From positions 62,001 through 126,000 of the forward strand of contig NZ_LGKN01000006.1 in NCBI RefSeq assembly GCF_001306175.1: a stretch of DNA of 64,000 nucleotides, in the 5' to 3' direction. This document shows, one piece after another, positions 62,410-64,000 of this stretch (positions are counted from its first letter, which is position 1; each line of letters opens with the position of its first letter). The stretch comes from Ardenticatena maritima. GTDB taxonomy: Bacteria > Chloroflexota > Anaerolineae > Ardenticatenales > Ardenticatenaceae. The translations under genes were made by a program, and so were the position numbers. Under the pieces are notes generated by a model, which was not told the origin of the DNA, searched no databases, and saw only the letters and a program-made list of their open reading frames with translations.

Positions 62410-63167
62410 GCAGAAACCTCCGCCGGATAATGATGTTTCAAGAAGCGCACAACCTCCAGGTCGAAGCAGTCGCGCCGCCAGGTGTTGGCGGCTGTGACGT
62501 GAGTGGCGTTTGGCAGCACCCAGAGCGCCGCGGTCGGGATGGTGCGGTACATGGCGAGGGCGGCGTCAAGCGGCACCAACGGGTCGCGATCGCCCACGAT
62601 GATGAGCGTCGGCGCGGTAATGCGGCGCAGGTCGTCCAGTGTGTGGCGGTGGTCAGTGGTCTCGGGGTTGAAAAGGTCGGCGACACGTTGAATAACCTGT
62701 CGCCAGGCGTCCGGGCCGCCTTGGGGCGTGTGAATCTGGCTGAGCCATTTGTCCAATCCCACCTGTCGCCACCGTTCGGGGTTGGCGATGTCGAGCGTGT
62801 GCCGATAGAGCGCGGGGTCTTTGGTGTAGTGAACGCGGTACAAAATGAGCCGCGAGACACGCTCCGGGGCGTCAAGGATGAGCCGCAAGGCAACAGCGCC
62901 GCCCATCGAAGAGCCGAGGACATGCGCTTCAGCAATGTCCAGGTCGTCCAGCAGGGTGCGTACAGCACGCGCCATTGCCCCGATGGAGAGCGGTTCATTT
63001 TCCGGCAAGGGGCTACGCCCATGCCCGGGCAAATCCGGCGCGATGACGCGAAAATGCTTGGCAAATGCGGGAATGTGGCGCCGCCATTCTTCACTGCTCA
63101 TGCCGCCACTGTGCAATAGCAGCAGCGCAGGACCTTCTCCCTCTTCAATGAAGTAAAGCGTTGTCAT
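62406..63167 (-). CDS. Alpha/beta hydrolase
   Basis: A 253-residue cytosolic hydrolase. The nucleophile elbow is GSSMGG (S87), with Asp in GDRDPLV and His in NATHV near the C-terminus, and an oxyanion HSGG motif. The substrate is unknown (ester or haloalkane hydrolase-like). ATG 63167 is chosen for its AGGAGGAAG site; the ATG at 63206 has none. It is first in the coupled operon. Confidence 0.88.
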   Translation of the reverse strand: MTTLYFIEEGEGPALLLLHSGGMSSEEWRRHIPAFAKHFRVIAPDLPGHGRSPLPENEPLSIGAMARAVRTLLDDLDIAEAHVLGSSMGGAVALRLILDAPERVSRLILYRVHYTKDPALYRHTLDIANPERWRQVGLDKWLSQIHTPQGGPDAWRQVIQRVADLFNPETTDHRHTLDDLRRITAPTLIIVGDRDPLVPLDAALAMYRTIPTAALWVLPNATHVTAANTWRRDCFDLEVVRFLKHHYPAEVSA

Positions 63168-63195
63168 TGCCTTCCTCCTGTGTGAGATGGGGCAT

Positions 63196-63223
63196 AGTGT
63201 AGTCAAGCCGCGTCAGGCAACAA
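63196..63223 (-). promoter_or_regulatory. Weak putative promoter of the envelope operon
   Basis: On the minus strand TTGTTG (63223-63218), 16 bp, TACACT (63201-63196), 29 bp upstream of the hydrolase start. Confidence 0.35.
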
Positions 63224-63249
63224 TCGGCACGCCGCCAAAATGGACGAAA

Positions 63250-63277
63250 ACGCCCACCAGCATGCGCCGGTGGGCGT
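63250..63277 (-). terminator. Terminator of the penicillin acylase gene
   Basis: ACGCCCACC / GGTGGGCGT with a 10-nt loop, followed by TTTTCG on the minus strand, 30 bp past the stop. Confidence 0.8.
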
Positions 63278-63306
63278 GGTTCCGCTCTCGCTGATGGGCT
63301 GGCTGG

Positions 63307-64000
63307 TTATTGCTGCGGACGCAACTCCAAACGCTGGGTAGCCGCCGCTTCAACCGCTTCGCGGGTCCACGGGAGCGGTGCGTACTCCATTGTCAGCCAC
63401 ATTGGCGCAAAATCACCATAATGCGGATGGAAGACATGCCCGCTTTGCCCCACGGTAATCACCACACGCGACGCGTCCCAATTGCCCACGTCAAAGAGTT
63501 CGCGATAGCCCGGACCACCACGCACAGCAAACGAGTTGCCAAACACAAAGGAGTTGGCATTGGGCGTCTGATTGTCGCCGGGGGTGGGACCGGCTTCAAC
63601 ATTGAAGAAGCGATTGAGGGGTGAAATGTCGCCAAACACGTTGTGCTTGAAGGTGGTGGTGTGCAAACGCCCCCATGTCCACTCGTGGACCAGGTCGCCT
63701 TGTTGACGCCCCCACCATTCCACAGTGGCGGCAAGCGCGCGCGCCATGATGTCGTCGCGCGTTTCTTGTTCGGGGGTCGTCTGGTCGTCCCACCATGCAT
63801 TGTCGGCGGGCTGTTGCAAGAGCCATTCCATGAATTGGTAATGGCGATGTGTTTGAGCGAGATAGTCGTCGCGCAACGCTTCGGGCAAGTCATCGGCGAC
63901 GGTGGCTTCAATCAGTTTCCAGTACGCCACTTCAAAAATGCCCGCCGCCGCCGAATCGGCGTCCAGGCGGTAATCCCACTCGCGCAAGGCGTCTTGGGCG
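63307..64000 (-). CDS. Penicillin acylase family protein, C-terminal part
   Basis: The last ~230 residues of an Ntn-hydrolase of the penicillin amidase family, open to the right window edge, so its N-terminus lies outside. Recognisable late beta-subunit segments are VFGNSFAVRGGPGYRELFDVGNWDASRVVITVGQSGHVFHPHYGD in shortened form and the GPGYR motif. Such enzymes cleave amides (penicillins, acyl-homoserine lactones). The active N-terminal Ser of the beta chain is not in view, and the first visible TTG is not a real start. Confidence 0.88.
   Translation of the reverse strand, partial: AQDALREWDYRLDADSAAAGIFEVAYWKLIEATVADDLPEALRDDYLAQTHRHYQFMEWLLQQPADNAWWDDQTTPEQETRDDIMARALAATVEWWGRQQGDLVHEWTWGRLHTTTFKHNVFGDISPLNRFFNVEAGPTPGDNQTPNANSFVFGNSFAVRGGPGYRELFDVGNWDASRVVITVGQSGHVFHPHYGDFAPMWLTMEYAPLPWTREAVEAAATQRLELRPQQ

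Overview
The window is a gene-dense, roughly 60% GC stretch of bacterial chromosome with no rRNA, tRNA, insertion sequence, prophage or CRISPR array visible. The gene content points to a Chloroflexota bacterium (inference), possibly of the Ardenticatenia or Anaerolineae type: monoderm-style lipoproteins with long Thr/Pro linkers, an LPXTG-type surface enzyme, PPC-domain secreted giants, class III cyclase-ATPase-TPR proteins, and GatCAB-dependent tRNA amidation. Protein matches here come from motif recognition by eye, not from a database search.

Layout. 1-4.7 kb: threonine catabolism (tdh end, kbl) facing a two-gene glutamate dehydrogenase operon in which the second subunit has lost the catalytic lysine. 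4.8-10.4 kb: a minus-strand operon gatC-gatA-sugar nucleotidyltransferase-aminotransferase-gatB. 10.5-11.15 kb: a consensus promoter, a 17-codon leader peptide overlapping an intrinsic terminator, and a small CxxC protein. 11.2-13.6 kb: a lipoprotein, a hypothetical protein and a secreted alpha-carbonic anhydrase with an LPETG sorting signal. 13.9-16.8 kb: iron ABC transporter binding protein and permease behind a repeated putative operator. 16.8-23.5 kb: YceI-like protein, dnaG, LysE-type exporter, a PabB-PabC fusion, and an SDR reductase that overlaps it tail to tail. 23.5-25.2 kb: guaB with a terminator in its leader, divergent from a TetR-ABC exporter-methyltransferase operon (25.2-29.6 kb) with a clear TetR palindrome.

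29.7-40 kb: DUF302 protein, class V aminotransferase, low-GC secreted orphan, MBL hydrolase, a cmk-plsC-nuclease-tkt operon, and a lipoprotein. 39.3-41.3 kb: a YgeW-like carbamoyltransferase with carbamate kinase. 41.4-50.1 kb: a long plus-strand run of glycan genes (epimerase and two membrane glycosyltransferases, one frameshifted), then three MNT-type nucleotidyltransferase genes each followed by a micro-ORF, interleaved with threonine synthase and another PLP enzyme. Many junctions there are ATGA or GTGA overlaps. 50.1-59.2 kb: an RpiB-like isomerase, a 1398-residue secreted gingipain-like protein with six GRISAI repeats, and a 1368-residue protein built like mammalian soluble adenylyl cyclase. 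59.4-64 kb: a coupled envelope operon (hydrolase, M23 peptidase, two beta-propeller lipoproteins) and the end of a penicillin acylase.

The most interesting items are the split catalytic/non-catalytic glutamate dehydrogenase pair, the leader-peptide/terminator unit at 10.55-10.69 kb, the MNT cluster with a 224-bp near-identical duplication and eroded HEPN partners, the GRISAI repeat kept at protein level despite silent DNA divergence, the sAC-like cyclase, and the LPETG carbonic anhydrase.
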